Position numbers and translations under genes: made by a program
Origin: Thiolapillus brandeum
GTDB taxonomy: Bacteria > Pseudomonadota > Gammaproteobacteria > Chromatiales > Chromatiaceae
Assembly (NCBI RefSeq): GCF_000828615.1
Contig: NZ_AP012273.1
Span: forward strand, 2,356,001 to 2,420,000
DNA length: 64,000 bases
Direction: 5' to 3'
The notes under the pieces: model-generated
Seen by the model: the letters and a program-made list of their open reading frames with translations, nothing else
The model's database searches: none
Told to the model about the DNA's origin: nothing
Shown here: positions 1 to 8,875 of the stretch, one piece after another
Layout of the letters: each line of letters starts with the position of its first letter
Position numbering within the stretch: the first letter of the stretch is position 1

Positions 1-406
1 CGATCGTCAGTTTGTCTTTGAACGCGGGCATACTACCTCCCATGGGGATGCCGCCATTGCGCACGATCTGTTGCAACAGGGGCATGGGGTGATGCCAGGC
101 ATGGGCGGTACCATTCAACGGAGGTGGCGGCAGCTTGCCTTCCGCATTGGTCTGCTTCCAGTCAGGAGCGCCGGAAGCATCCGGCTTGTGGCATTCGGCA
201 CAGTTTGCCTGAAACAGTTTGTTACCTCGGGCAACCTGTGCTTCGTCATACCATCGAGGCGCCACCTGCATCTTCGGCACCGGATGCAAGGCGGCTGACA
301 GCTTGGGTTTTGAATCTGCTGCGGCGGGCGTTTTCTGTTCGGAACAGGCAGCAATCACCAGCATCAAGGGCGTAATCAGCAGCAATGGAAATCGTGTGTT
401 TTTCAT
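1..406 (-). CDS. Lipoprotein cytochrome c, class I (3' end outside window)
   Basis: Periplasmic electron carrier, probably anchored by lipid. The first 135 residues are visible. They show a signal peptide ending in a lipobox (VIAAC, Cys21), a heme c attachment motif CAECH at residues 69-73, and a GGSMPAFKDKL stretch whose Met (about residue 126) is a good axial heme ligand. The ATG at 406 follows GGAGAA by 8 bases. It is the last visible gene of the metal-efflux operon, 18 bases after the PII-like gene. Small monoheme cytochromes are found near copper-resistance genes, but its redox partner cannot be told. The gene continues past the left edge. Confidence 0.85.
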   Translation of the reverse strand, partial: MKNTRFPLLLITPLMLVIAACSEQKTPAAADSKPKLSAALHPVPKMQVAPRWYDEAQVARGNKLFQANCAECHKPDASGAPDWKQTNAEGKLPPPPLNGTAHAWHHPMPLLQQIVRNGGIPMGGSMPAFKDKLTI

Positions 407-424
407 AAAATCAGTTCTCCTTTT

Positions 425-751
425 TCAGCAGGCATCTTCTCTACAGCGTTCTTTGGTGCGAATGTGATAGACAGCCGTCACCGGTGAGATGGCGACGAGC
501 CCATCACCTTCCAGACCTGTATGCGCCACATTCATGATTTTTTCCGCGACGGATTCTGCCATCGCCTCGGGAATAAAAATCTCGATACGTACATGACTGA
601 CCATCCAGTCATTGCGATAGAAGTCCGCATAGTCACCATAACCTTTGACATGACCGATACTCATACCGGGCATACCTTCGGCATGCAGCAGATCTTCTAT
701 CGCTGATACCGCAGCTGGCCTGACGATGGCGGTAATTTTTGCAAAGCTCAT
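425..751 (-). CDS. PII-like signalling protein linked to metal RND pump
   Basis: A 108-residue protein that looks like the GlnB/CutA1 ferredoxin-like fold. It has an N-terminal beta strand (SFAKITAIVRP), a YGDYADFYRND region where PII proteins carry the T-loop, and a C-terminal EKIMNVAHTGLEGDGLVAISPV segment matching the PII 'G.GDGKIFV' region. The start has a strong AGGAGG six bases upstream, lying inside the end of cusA, so the two are translationally coupled. PII-like proteins next to heavy-metal RND genes are a known arrangement. A role sensing a metal or nucleotide to tune the pump is inference. The canonical uridylylated Tyr context of GlnB is not evident. Confidence 0.75.
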   Translation of the reverse strand: MSFAKITAIVRPAAVSAIEDLLHAEGMPGMSIGHVKGYGDYADFYRNDWMVSHVRIEIFIPEAMAESVAEKIMNVAHTGLEGDGLVAISPVTAVYHIRTKERCREDAC

Positions 752-752
752 A

Positions 753-3700
753 TCAAACCTCCTCTGATTCGTTGGGTGAATTGTTGCTGGTCCTGGGAAG
801 ACCTCGTTGCTTCCAGATCAGAAATACCGCTGGAAGGACGATGAGCGTCAGAATGGTCGCACTTACCATGCCACCGATCATGGGGGCGGCAATACGGCGC
901 ATTACCTCCGAGCCGGTGCCGCCACCGAGCATGATGGGCAGCAGACCGGCGATGATGGCCGCCACGGTCATCATGATGGGGCGAACCCGCAGCAATGCCC
1001 CTTCGATCACCGCATTGCGCACGTCTTCCCGCGTCAGTTTCCTGCTCTGATGAGCTGCCCGATCGGTGAGTTGGCGCAAAGCCTGGTTGAGATATACGAG
1101 CATCACTACACCGATTTCCACGGACACGCCCGACAGTGCGATGAACCCGACGCCGACGGCAACCGACATGTTGTAGTCCAGCAAATACAGAAGCCAAATA
1201 CCTCCGACCAATGCCAGAGGAAGCGTACCCAGAATAATCAGCACTTCAGTAATGTTGCGGAAGTTCAGATACAGCAACAACACGATTATTACGACGGTCA
1301 CAGGTACGACGGTAGTGAGCTTCTCCTTGGCACGCACCATATATTCATACTGACCGGACCAGGAAATGGAATAACCCGGCGGCAGTTTCAGCTGTTCTGC
1401 CACTATGCGCTGCGCATCCACCACATAGGAACCCAGATCCCGCCCCTGAATGTCGATATAGGTCCAACCGTTTAGCCGGGCATTCTCGGTCTTGATCATA
1501 CCCGGGCCGGTTTCCACTCGCACATCGGCCACTTCCACCAAAGGAATATGTGCTCCTGCCGGAGTGACAATGGGCAGGTTGCGGATCCTTTCCAGGGAGT
1601 TGCGAATCTCCCTCGGATAACGCACATTCACCGGGTAGCGCTCCAGACCTTCAACCGATTGGGTCACCCGCATGCCCCCCAGGGCAGTACGCACTACTTC
1701 CTGAACATCAGCAATGTTCAGGCCAAAGCGGGCGGCAGCCTTGCGGTCGATGTCCACCGTGACATAACGGCCACCGGCTACCCGCTCGGAATAGACCGAC
1801 ACCGTACCCGGCACTTTCTGTATCACCTCTTCGAGTTGCTTCCCGACTTTCTGTATCACCTCCAGATCAGGCCCGGCGACCTTGACTCCCACGGGTGTCT
1901 TGATGCCCGTGGCCAACATGTCGATACGGTTTTTTATGGGCATTACCCAGGCGTTGGTCAGCCCCGGAAACTTCACCAGACCGTTCAGCTCCTTTTTGAG
2001 CTTGTCCAGGGTCATGCCCGGGCGCCATTCTTCTCGTGGCTTGAGCTGAATCGTGGTCTCCACCATGGTCAGGGGTGCCGGATCAGTCGCTGAATCCGCC
2101 CGACCGATCTTGCCGAACACGCGCTTGACTTCAGGTACAGTCCTGATCAACTTGTCGGTTTGCTGCAAAATCTGCTGCGCCTTGCCAATGGAAACTGCCG
2201 GAAAGGCGCTGGGCATGTACAGCAGGTCCCCTTCGTCCAGATCCGGCATGAACTCGCTGCCGATCTTGTCCAGAGGCCAGAATCCCACCGCGATGAGCAC
2301 CAGAGTCAACAACACCAGAATCCGGGGGATGCTCAACACCAGCCCGATCACCGGCCGGTACAGGGTGATGAGCAGGCGGTTTACCGGATTCTTCTCTTCC
2401 GGTGTGATGTGCCCACGAATGAAATAACCCATGAGTACCGGCACCAGCGTAATGGACAAACCGGCGGCAGCAGCCATGGCAAAGGTCTTGGTATAGGCCA
2501 AAGGCGCAAACAAGCGTCCTTCCTGAGCCTCTAGGGAAAACACGGGAAGGAAGCTCAACGTGATAATCAACAGTGAAAAGAACAGCGGCGGCCCCACCTC
2601 TGTTGCCGCCTGTGTCATGATAGTCCAGCGATTCTCATTGGTCAGCGGCGTCTTCTCGATATGCTTGTGGACATTCTCGATCATGACGATAGCGGCATCC
2701 ACCATGGCACCGATGGCGATGGCGATACCTCCCAAAGACATGATATTGGCATTGATACCCATGCGTTCCATGATGATAAAGGCCACCAGAATACCGACTG
2801 GCAGGGACAGAATCACAACCAACGCAGAACGCAGATGAAACAGGAACACCGCACATACGAGCGCCACCACCAAAAACTCTTCCAGCAGTTTTCCGTTAAG
2901 TGTTTCCACGGCACGGTGTATCAGGTCGGATCGGTCGTAGGTGGGTATGATCTCAACACCCTCGGGAAGCCCTCTGGAAAGTTCCTCCAGCTTCTTCTTG
3001 GTGTTGGCAATGACTGACAGGGCATTCTCACCAAAGCGCATAATGATCACGCCGCCAACGACTTCACCCTCTCCGTCCAGTTCAGCGATACCACGGCGCA
3101 TCTGCGGTCCCAGCCGAACCTGTGCCACATCCTTCAGGGTAATGGGCACACCCATGTCGCTCATGCCAAGTGGGATTTCACGCAGATCCTCGATGCTGTC
3201 GATATAGCCTGTGGCACGAATCATGTACTCCGCCTCGCCCATCTCGATAACCGAACCACCAGACTCCTGATTGCCACGCTGTATGGCCTTGCGTATCTGC
3301 GACAGGTTCAAACCATAGGCACGCAGGCTATCGGGATCGACCACGACCTGGTACTGTTTGACCATGCCACCAATGGTGGCCACCTCGGACACACCGGGCA
3401 CCGTCTGCAATTCGAACTTCAGATACCAGTCCTGCAGGCTGCGCAGTTGTGCAAGGTCGAGCTTGTTTGTACGATCCACCAGGGCATATTCAAACACCCA
3501 GCCCACACCGGTAGCATCCGGCCCCAGCTCCGGCTTGGCCTGGGGCGGCAGCTTGCTGGCCGCCTGACTCAGGTATTCCAGCACCCGCGACCGTGCCCAG
3601 TAGGGATCGGTGCCATCTTCAAAGATGACATAGATATAGGAGTCGCCAAAGAATGAGTAACCCCGTACATTGATCGCTTTGGGCACGGATAGCATGGCGG

Positions 3701-3911
3701 TGGCCAACGGATAGGTGACCTGATCTTCCACCACCTGTGGCGCCTGTCCGGGAAAACTGGTCTTGATGATTACCTGAACTTCCGACAAATCGGGGATGGC
3801 ATCCAGGGGAGTATTCTTGACCGAATACAATCCCCAGCCGGTAACAATTACCGTCAGCAACAAGACCATAAAACGATTGCGCAAGGACCAGTCAATGATT
3901 GCCGGAATCAT
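753..3911 (-). CDS. cusA: CusA/CzcA-type heavy-metal RND efflux permease
   Basis: Inner-membrane proton-driven pump of the HME-RND family, 1052 residues, the usual length. The N-terminus MIPAIIDWSLRNRF starts the first transmembrane helix. GAMVDAAIVMIENVHKH is the proton-relay Asp motif near residue 405. Met-rich segments (EFMPDLDEGDLLYMPS, TMVETTIQL, NAWVMPIKNRIDMLATGIK) are those found in the Cu/Ag (CusA) branch more than in the Zn/Co/Cd (CzcA) branch. The start overlaps the cusB stop by 4 bases. It should assemble with the adaptor and outer-membrane channel encoded just upstream. Cu(I)/Ag(I) is the likely substrate; the metal is inferred from family motifs only. Confidence 0.93.
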   Translation of the reverse strand: MIPAIIDWSLRNRFMVLLLTVIVTGWGLYSVKNTPLDAIPDLSEVQVIIKTSFPGQAPQVVEDQVTYPLATAMLSVPKAINVRGYSFFGDSYIYVIFEDGTDPYWARSRVLEYLSQAASKLPPQAKPELGPDATGVGWVFEYALVDRTNKLDLAQLRSLQDWYLKFELQTVPGVSEVATIGGMVKQYQVVVDPDSLRAYGLNLSQIRKAIQRGNQESGGSVIEMGEAEYMIRATGYIDSIEDLREIPLGMSDMGVPITLKDVAQVRLGPQMRRGIAELDGEGEVVGGVIIMRFGENALSVIANTKKKLEELSRGLPEGVEIIPTYDRSDLIHRAVETLNGKLLEEFLVVALVCAVFLFHLRSALVVILSLPVGILVAFIIMERMGINANIMSLGGIAIAIGAMVDAAIVMIENVHKHIEKTPLTNENRWTIMTQAATEVGPPLFFSLLIITLSFLPVFSLEAQEGRLFAPLAYTKTFAMAAAAGLSITLVPVLMGYFIRGHITPEEKNPVNRLLITLYRPVIGLVLSIPRILVLLTLVLIAVGFWPLDKIGSEFMPDLDEGDLLYMPSAFPAVSIGKAQQILQQTDKLIRTVPEVKRVFGKIGRADSATDPAPLTMVETTIQLKPREEWRPGMTLDKLKKELNGLVKFPGLTNAWVMPIKNRIDMLATGIKTPVGVKVAGPDLEVIQKVGKQLEEVIQKVPGTVSVYSERVAGGRYVTVDIDRKAAARFGLNIADVQEVVRTALGGMRVTQSVEGLERYPVNVRYPREIRNSLERIRNLPIVTPAGAHIPLVEVADVRVETGPGMIKTENARLNGWTYIDIQGRDLGSYVVDAQRIVAEQLKLPPGYSISWSGQYEYMVRAKEKLTTVVPVTVVIIVLLLYLNFRNITEVLIILGTLPLALVGGIWLLYLLDYNMSVAVGVGFIALSGVSVEIGVVMLVYLNQALRQLTDRAAHQSRKLTREDVRNAVIEGALLRVRPIMMTVAAIIAGLLPIMLGGGTGSEVMRRIAAPMIGGMVSATILTLIVLPAVFLIWKQRGLPRTSNNSPNESEEV

Positions 3912-5101
3912 GGTTTCTGCTCCTGTGGCATTTCCCCGGGTTCACTCATCCGGGTGAAGCTGGCTTTGAGGCTGGCTTCCGAATCGATCAGGAACTGACC
4001 GGATATCACGACCTCCTCACCAGCTTCAAGACCTTCTGTGATCTCAATACGCTCACCACTTTCGATACCGGTCACTACCTCCCGGGCATCAAACCTGCCT
4101 TCACCCGTTTTGACAATTACCCGATCCTTTCCGCCGCTGCGAATCAGCGCTTCCAGGGGTATCGATATGACGTTGTCCCGGGGGCTGGCATACAGCTTTA
4201 CACGGGCATACATGTTGGGTTTGAGTGATTCGCCAGGATTGTCGAAGCGTAACCTGGCCATGAGGGTGCGGGTTTTCATGTCCAGACTGGGATAGATGTA
4301 TTCCACCTGGCCCTGCCAGGATTTACCGGGCAGGAATGGCAGGGTCACCTCGGCGTTGTCACCGGTTCTTACCCAGTTCGCCTGGCGCTCAAATATTTCG
4401 GCGATGAGCCACACGCTGGACAAATCTGCCAGCGTCATGACATTCATGGCTGGCTGGACATACATGCCCTCACGCACCGGAAGTTCGGAGACCACGCCGT
4501 CCTGAGGCGCGTAGATGGGGACGGTCTGCCTGGCTTTGCGCCGCTTTTCCAGCTGGATGATTCCACTTCGGCTGATACCCAGGGCATTCAATCGCTCCCG
4601 GGATGCATCAATGAGATCCTTGTTGCCACTATTGAGGGCGCGCAGGAATTCTTCCTGCGCATTCACCAGTTCCGGTGAATAGAGATTGAACAGGCGCTGA
4701 TTCTTCTCTACCTGCTCCCCTGCAGATTTCACACTGAGATTTTCTATCCAGCCGGATACCCGCAAATGGATATGACTGACTTTTGATTCGTCATAATCGA
4801 TATAGCCAACAGTATCGATAAGGCGAGACAGCGTTCCCTGTTGAACGGCTTCGGTGCGCACCCCGAGATTCTGCACCACGGCTGCCGATATGGTGACATC
4901 ACTACCCGTTTCTTCGTCACCGGCATACACGGGGATCAGATCCATGCCCATGGGGGACTTGCCCGGTTCATCGCGCCGATAGTTGGGATCCATGGGAGCC
5001 ACCCAATACAGTATCTCCTTTTCGCCATCTGCGGCGGCCGGCAGCCGCTGGTTGCTCACCATGAGCAATGCAAGAAATGCCATCGTAAATAGAGTTTTCA
5101 T
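3908..5101 (-). CDS. cusB: CusB-type RND membrane fusion adaptor
   Basis: Periplasmic adaptor of 397 residues linking the CusA-like pump to its outer-membrane channel. After a signal peptide it has the short heavy-metal-binding domain of this family (YWVAPMDPNY then KSPMGMDLIPVY, about residues 32-58). This is followed by a barrel/lipoyl/hairpin arrangement (GWIENLSVKSAGEQVEKNQ; IYAPQDGVVSELPVREGMYV) and a membrane-proximal domain ending in GQFLIDSEASLKASF. It overlaps the channel gene upstream and the pump gene downstream by 4 bases each, so the three are one translational unit. The metal-binding Met residues agree with Cu/Ag use. Confidence 0.92.
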   Translation of the reverse strand: MKTLFTMAFLALLMVSNQRLPAAADGEKEILYWVAPMDPNYRRDEPGKSPMGMDLIPVYAGDEETGSDVTISAAVVQNLGVRTEAVQQGTLSRLIDTVGYIDYDESKVSHIHLRVSGWIENLSVKSAGEQVEKNQRLFNLYSPELVNAQEEFLRALNSGNKDLIDASRERLNALGISRSGIIQLEKRRKARQTVPIYAPQDGVVSELPVREGMYVQPAMNVMTLADLSSVWLIAEIFERQANWVRTGDNAEVTLPFLPGKSWQGQVEYIYPSLDMKTRTLMARLRFDNPGESLKPNMYARVKLYASPRDNVISIPLEALIRSGGKDRVIVKTGEGRFDAREVVTGIESGERIEITEGLEAGEEVVISGQFLIDSEASLKASFTRMSEPGEMPQEQKP

Positions 5102-6384
5102 TGTTCTTCTCCTGCTGCCAGATACAGTAGATCGGCATGGTTTTTCAGTAGGTCCACACGCAGCTTCAGGGCTTGCAGCCTGATATCCAGTTCCGTGATG
5201 CGTGCGCGCATGAGACTTGTGAATTCGAGAGTACCGCTCTGATAAGCATGCAAAGCCGCCGCTGCATTCTCTTCAGCTTCCTTGAGCAGCCGTTGTTCAT
5301 AGCGCTGTATACGTTCGGCAAGGCGTTTCCTGTTTGCTGTTGCCGTCGCCAACATTTCACGCAGCTTGCGCCAGCTGTTGGCACGATCGAGAACCGCCGC
5401 ATCGGCACGCTTCTGACTGGCGGCCACACGTTTGTCCTGACGTTTCTCCGTGAACAAAGGCATATCAACGGTCAACATCACGGCCCCCATGTCAGAACGA
5501 CTGGAATCGTCCGGGTTGTCACCAAAACGCTTGCGGTACTCGGCACCAATCGTCCAGCCCGGCTTGTACTGTTCCTTCGATATGGCAATGGCCTGCTGCT
5601 GAGATTCAATGACTGCAGAGCGCAGGCTGATTTCCGGATGACGCTCCAGACCTCGTTCCAGGATTTGCCCATCCGGCACTTCCTGCAATACCGGCAGCTC
5701 CGACTGCAGATTTCTCCAAGCGGCATGCCCCAGCCAGCGCGTGAAACGCCCCCGTGCGGATTCTTCCCGGTTCTGATATTGGGTGATTCGATCCTCCAGA
5801 CGCGACAGTTCCAGCTCGGCGCGAAGTACATCCTGCTGGGAAGAACCGCCGGAACCGTACTGTACCCGGGTGATCTCTGTAAGGTTTTGGAACAGCTTGC
5901 GGCTGGATCGCACTATCTTTATCGCTTCTGCCTGGTAATAGATTTCCAGGTAGGTCTTGCGCACGTTCCGCAACAGTTTTTTCCGTTCCAACCGGGCACG
6001 AACGCGCTCTGCCCGAGCCTGGGCACGGGTCTTGCCGGACCGGTACCTGAGGGTATCGCCGCGAGGAAATGCCTGCTGGATACCCAAACGAAGCTGTGTG
6101 CCGGGTTCCCGGGAAATATCAAAATCATCCAGAGGCAGGTTATATAAGCCCGTGCGCAACTTGGGATCAGGCAACTGCCCATCGGCTACCGCATCCGACT
6201 CCAGGGCTTCTGAACGAGCGATGCTCGCGTTGACGAGAGGATCATTCTCCAGGGCCAGCTGCTCGGCTTCCGCCAGGCCGAGCACAGCATCTGCTCCAGC
6301 AGCCACTTGTGCCGCAAGAAACAGGGACAAACAAAACAGGGGGGCGGCGTGTCTGAGACACAGCCGTTTCAATACAGGTTTCAT
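5098..6384 (-). CDS. TolC-family outer-membrane channel of metal efflux operon
   Basis: Outer-membrane efflux channel of 428 residues (CusC/CzcC class) with a signal peptide (LFCLSLFLAAQVAAG) and long helical repeats typical of the OEP family (LAEAEQLALENDPLV near the mature N-terminus, then a second repeat around EISLRSAVIESQQQAI). I chose the ATG at 6384 over the upstream in-frame ATG at 6429. It begins the signal peptide directly and has GGAG nine bases upstream, while the longer form adds 15 polar residues before the leader. It is first of the three pump genes in transcription order and overlaps the adaptor gene by 4 bases. Confidence 0.88.
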   Translation of the reverse strand: MKPVLKRLCLRHAAPLFCLSLFLAAQVAAGADAVLGLAEAEQLALENDPLVNASIARSEALESDAVADGQLPDPKLRTGLYNLPLDDFDISREPGTQLRLGIQQAFPRGDTLRYRSGKTRAQARAERVRARLERKKLLRNVRKTYLEIYYQAEAIKIVRSSRKLFQNLTEITRVQYGSGGSSQQDVLRAELELSRLEDRITQYQNREESARGRFTRWLGHAAWRNLQSELPVLQEVPDGQILERGLERHPEISLRSAVIESQQQAIAISKEQYKPGWTIGAEYRKRFGDNPDDSSRSDMGAVMLTVDMPLFTEKRQDKRVAASQKRADAAVLDRANSWRKLREMLATATANRKRLAERIQRYEQRLLKEAEENAAAALHAYQSGTLEFTSLMRARITELDIRLQALKLRVDLLKNHADLLYLAAGEEQ

Positions 6385-6703
6385 ACCAAAAACTCCAATT
6401 TGTTTCCGATCCATACTCCAGTCGGCCATCGAGGCCGCCGGGAAGGTACAACGGGAAACGAATGCTGAATCTTTCTGCTCGACGTGAACCCAGCCACGCC
6501 AGAAAGACAGTCAGTGACTCTACAAACAGGAGTCTGTCAGTTTGACCAAGCGGCCTGACAACTACGGAATCAAAATAGTGCACATGACCTCATGCACGAG
6601 TGGCGCAGTTGCCCCGACACACCGGATACAGGACGCGAAAACACCCCGAACAATCCTTCAGCTGGTGTACGTCTGACAGGCTCCTGAAGAGCGGTTTTGG
6701 TAA
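6385..6703. other. Gene-free spacer upstream of metal-efflux channel gene
   Basis: 319 bases between the small Cys-rich gene and the channel gene, both on the minus strand. Apart from the GGAG ribosome-binding site at its edge (just above 6384) and short weak inverted repeats (for example GTGCA...TGCAC around 6580-6600), I see no ORF, RNA gene or clear promoter. The length would allow a separate promoter for the pump genes. Confidence 0.5.
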
Positions 6704-7063
6704 TCAGGCCCAGGGTGGGCGATATATGGTAGGAACAAGCATCGATGTCAGGCTGACATCGGGAGCGCCGGGCTGCACGCTCTTTCCACTCTGTACAGCG
6801 TGGCCGGCAGTGGATCTGCCAATGGCGTTGTACGAAACACAATGAGGGGCTGTCTGACAATCCGGCGAAGTGCAACAATCCATGGATGTTTCACACTCGC
6901 TGCAATCATGCTCAACCATCGCTACGTTTACCATTGCATTACCCATGCCGGTGGAATCCGGTTCCGCAGGTACGGTTGTTGCAAAACTTACAGACTGCAA
7001 GCCCAGCAAAACCAGCCCGATCACGAGCAGGGTCACAATGGAATTGTGGAAAGTCTTTCGCAT
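6704..7063 (-). CDS. Small exported Cys-rich protein upstream of metal efflux operon
   Basis: 119 residues with a good Sec signal peptide (IVTLLVIGLVLLGLQSVSFA, roughly residues 9-28). A cluster of cysteines and histidines follows (HDCSECETSMDCCTSPDC, then PHC), which could bind a soft metal in the periplasm. I do not recognise a named family. Small Cys/Met-rich secreted proteins at the head of Cu/Ag RND operons are common, so a metal-binding role is inference from composition and place. No Shine-Dalgarno is visible before the ATG. A promoter-like sequence lies only about ten bases upstream, so the message could be leaderless. Confidence 0.7.
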   Translation of the reverse strand: MRKTFHNSIVTLLVIGLVLLGLQSVSFATTVPAEPDSTGMGNAMVNVAMVEHDCSECETSMDCCTSPDCQTAPHCVSYNAIGRSTAGHAVQSGKSVQPGAPDVSLTSMLVPTIYRPPWA

Positions 7064-7071
7064 GGAGTGCG

Positions 7072-7101
7072 ATGATACTTGAGTTACATTCCTGTATTCA
7101 A
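7072..7101 (-). promoter_or_regulatory. Candidate metal-responsive promoter with CTTGA/TCAAG palindrome
   Basis: On the minus strand a -35 like TTGAAT (7101-7096) and a -10 like TATCAT (7077-7072) are 18 bases apart. The spacer region is framed by an interrupted palindrome, CTTGA (7078-7082) and TCAAG (7098-7102). A stretched spacer with a dyad between the boxes is what MerR-family activators such as CueR use. No MerR-type gene is in the window, so the regulator is unknown. The -10 is about 8 bases from the ATG at 7063. Confidence 0.4.
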
Positions 7102-7359
7102 GGAAATATTGCCAGGCAATCCGGAATCAGGAGATGAATAGCCTGCGACGAATCGACTCCCACGCAAATCGACAAGGATCAAAAGTCAGTTGCCTTTCAT
7201 TTCACTCCTGGATTTATATCCAATATGTCAATATAGGCCGTATTGAAGGCTACTACGCAGTATCCCCGGGGAACCTCTGATCAACTCGTGAACTCGCAGC
7301 CAGGCCCCAGAATGTCCTTCAATCCGGAATGTCCTACAATAAGGTGTATCATATACATA

Positions 7360-7396
7360 TGCGCCCGAGCGGAAGGGAACGGAACACCCCGGTTCC
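7360..7396 (+). promoter_or_regulatory. Upstream block shared with the MBL-fold operon (copy A)
   Basis: Begins TGCGCCCGAGCGGAAGGGAA and is followed by a GGAAC/GTTCC inverted pair. It closely matches 10062-10099, which starts TGCGCCCAGAGCGGAGGGGA. Both copies lie upstream of plus-strand genes whose products are functionally linked (NTF2-like paralogues are in both units). A shared regulator site or promoter element is inferred; the AraC-type protein at 8876-9916 is the natural candidate to act there. Confidence 0.4.
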
Positions 7397-7571
7397 ACAC
7401 TTAGCGAATGGATCGTCGATTCCTATCCGGCGGCGCTGGATAAATAGTCAGGTGCCTTTGATGAGTACAAACACCTCTCAGGATACCAACGAACAGGTAG
7501 CGACGAAGCGGAGATTGTCGCGACCACCCAACACATTATCGACCAGGAAGAATTAAGATAATGATCTGCTG

Positions 7572-7603
7572 GCCGGGTTTCCTGGACATGCCCCAAACCC
7601 GGC
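7572..7603 (+). terminator. Hairpin GCCGGGTTT/AAACCCGGC in leader of NTF2-like gene
   Basis: Perfect 9-base arms (7572-7580 and 7595-7603) with a 14-base loop, followed by TTTATC. It resembles a weak intrinsic terminator and lies 35 bases ahead of the next start codon, so it could end leader transcription or stabilise the mRNA 5' end. The U-run is short, hence low confidence. Confidence 0.3.
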
Positions 7604-7638
7604 TTTATCAACACCCTATACACATAAGGAGAACACGT

Positions 7639-8316
7639 ATGAAGAAGACTTTTATAACGACTGCCGTCGCCGGTGTCATTTCCCTGTCCGGGTCTCTGGC
7701 CACTGCCAGTGACTGGAAACCCACGGATTTCCAAAAACGCATTCCTGGCCCAGCCCGCCTGCCCATGGTCGAAGCGGATTATTCTGGAACCGTAAACACA
7801 GATCCCCAGTTCATCGCGGACCGTCTTGCCATTCTCAATCACGTTGCAGCCTATTCCTATCTTATCGACGAAGGCCGGTGGGACGAATGGTATTCCCTGT
7901 TTTCTGATGACGTGGTATTCGAAACGACCACCCCTTGCTTTGGCACCATACGGGCCACCGGTAAGAAGGCCTTCATGGGCGTTGTAGACATGCGCTATCG
8001 CGGTCCTGGCAGCGAAAAGAACACCACCATGCGCCGGCACACCCAGGGCAACTACCATGTGGCCAAGCAGACCAAGGACACAGCAGAAGTTCGTACCTAT
8101 ATGCTGATTTCATCGGCACCGGCTGATGGTGGATTCAAAGTGCTGACGTCCGGCACCTACAATGCCACTTTGAAAAAACGTAATGGCAAATGGACCATCA
8201 CCCGTTGGTATATTGAGGTGGATGCGCCGCTCAAGGCTTCCGCCCTACCAGAAGGCGGTGCCGCCAAGGGTATCGAGTTCATTCCCGACACCCGTGAAAT
8301 GTGCAAAAAGAAGTAA
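7639..8316 (+). CDS. Exported NTF2-like (SnoaL/scytalone-dehydratase fold) protein, copy 1
   Basis: 225 residues. The ATG at 7639 follows AAGGAGAA and opens a Sec signal peptide (MKKTFITTAVAGVISLSGSL); an upstream in-frame ATG at 7561 would bury this leader. The body is an NTF2-like cone fold: LAILNHVAAYSYLIDEGRWD is the family's first helix with its Tyr and Asp, and the C-terminal strands include KRNGKWTITRWYIEVD. Enzymes of this fold are dehydratases, isomerases or non-catalytic binders; a reaction cannot be assigned. A close paralogue is encoded at 13751-14437 inside the operon to the right, so both probably act in the same periplasmic process. It stands alone as a transcription unit. Confidence 0.8.
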   Translation: MKKTFITTAVAGVISLSGSLATASDWKPTDFQKRIPGPARLPMVEADYSGTVNTDPQFIADRLAILNHVAAYSYLIDEGRWDEWYSLFSDDVVFETTTPCFGTIRATGKKAFMGVVDMRYRGPGSEKNTTMRRHTQGNYHVAKQTKDTAEVRTYMLISSAPADGGFKVLTSGTYNATLKKRNGKWTITRWYIEVDAPLKASALPEGGAAKGIEFIPDTREMCKKK

Positions 8317-8875
8317 ATGGAAAGCTGTTGGGCTTGTCCGGTGAATAACGGACAGGCCTGACGCCTTCTTGGGAGTATCTGAAACAAATCCTTATCCGAG
8401 GCATTCCGATACTCCCGCAAGTTTCATGCGGAGGAAAAGGCTTATGCTTCCAGCGGCCGTGAACGGAGTATTTCCTGTCTTTCCCCAAACCCCATTCCAC
8501 TGACTTATTCACTATTTCCCCGGCAAGCAGGCAGGCCTGTTTCAGCATCCGAAAAGAGGGCTGAACAAGGCGTAGTGCACAAGCCAGGGCCACAATGCTC
8601 TGCAGCGACCTTCTCTATGCCACTAATTTACTGATTTGAATACAGAAAAAGTCATCCCAAGCGAATAAACCGCTGCTCTTTCAGATAGAAAATCACTTGG
8701 GCTCAACAAACTATGCCGGTCTGCCCCACCCCGCCAGCTCAGGCACTGTTTTGACAGTGCTGTCTTCTCATGCCCGGGGAAGCGCTCAAATCAAGGCTAT
8801 CGAACGCATGAGATTGTGGAAGGTAATGGGATCACACTGCATCCAGGTTCCGGCTCGTTCGAAAAATGTTTTCTA
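8317..8875. other. Gene-free region between NTF2-like gene and AraC-type gene
   Basis: 559 bases between the converging ends of the NTF2-like gene and the AraC-type gene. Two hairpins are visible: GCTTGTCCG (8332-8340) with CGGACAGGC (8349-8357), just after the NTF2-like stop, and GCACTGT (8743-8749) with ACAGTGC (8754-8760), toward the AraC gene. Neither has a run of T, so they are at best weak terminators. Frames here lack ribosome-binding sites and recognisable motifs. Confidence 0.45.

Larger units (their letters stand above)
7064..7638. other. Long intergenic region between efflux operon and NTF2-like gene
   Basis: 575 bases between divergent transcription units, without a convincing gene. 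It holds the candidate promoter near 7,080, a block at 7360-7396 that recurs upstream of the MBL-fold operon, a 12-base match AAGATAATGATC at 7555-7566 (AAGATAACGATC at 10106-10117), a hairpin at 7572-7603 and the AAGGAGAA ribosome-binding site at 7626-7633. A 75-codon frame at 7329-7556 has no signal, motif or ribosome-binding site and was not called. Confidence 0.5.

Noticed and set aside
7329..7556. 75-codon plus-strand ORF upstream of the NTF2-like gene
   Set aside because: No ribosome-binding site or domain; overlaps the conserved upstream block, more likely regulatory DNA.
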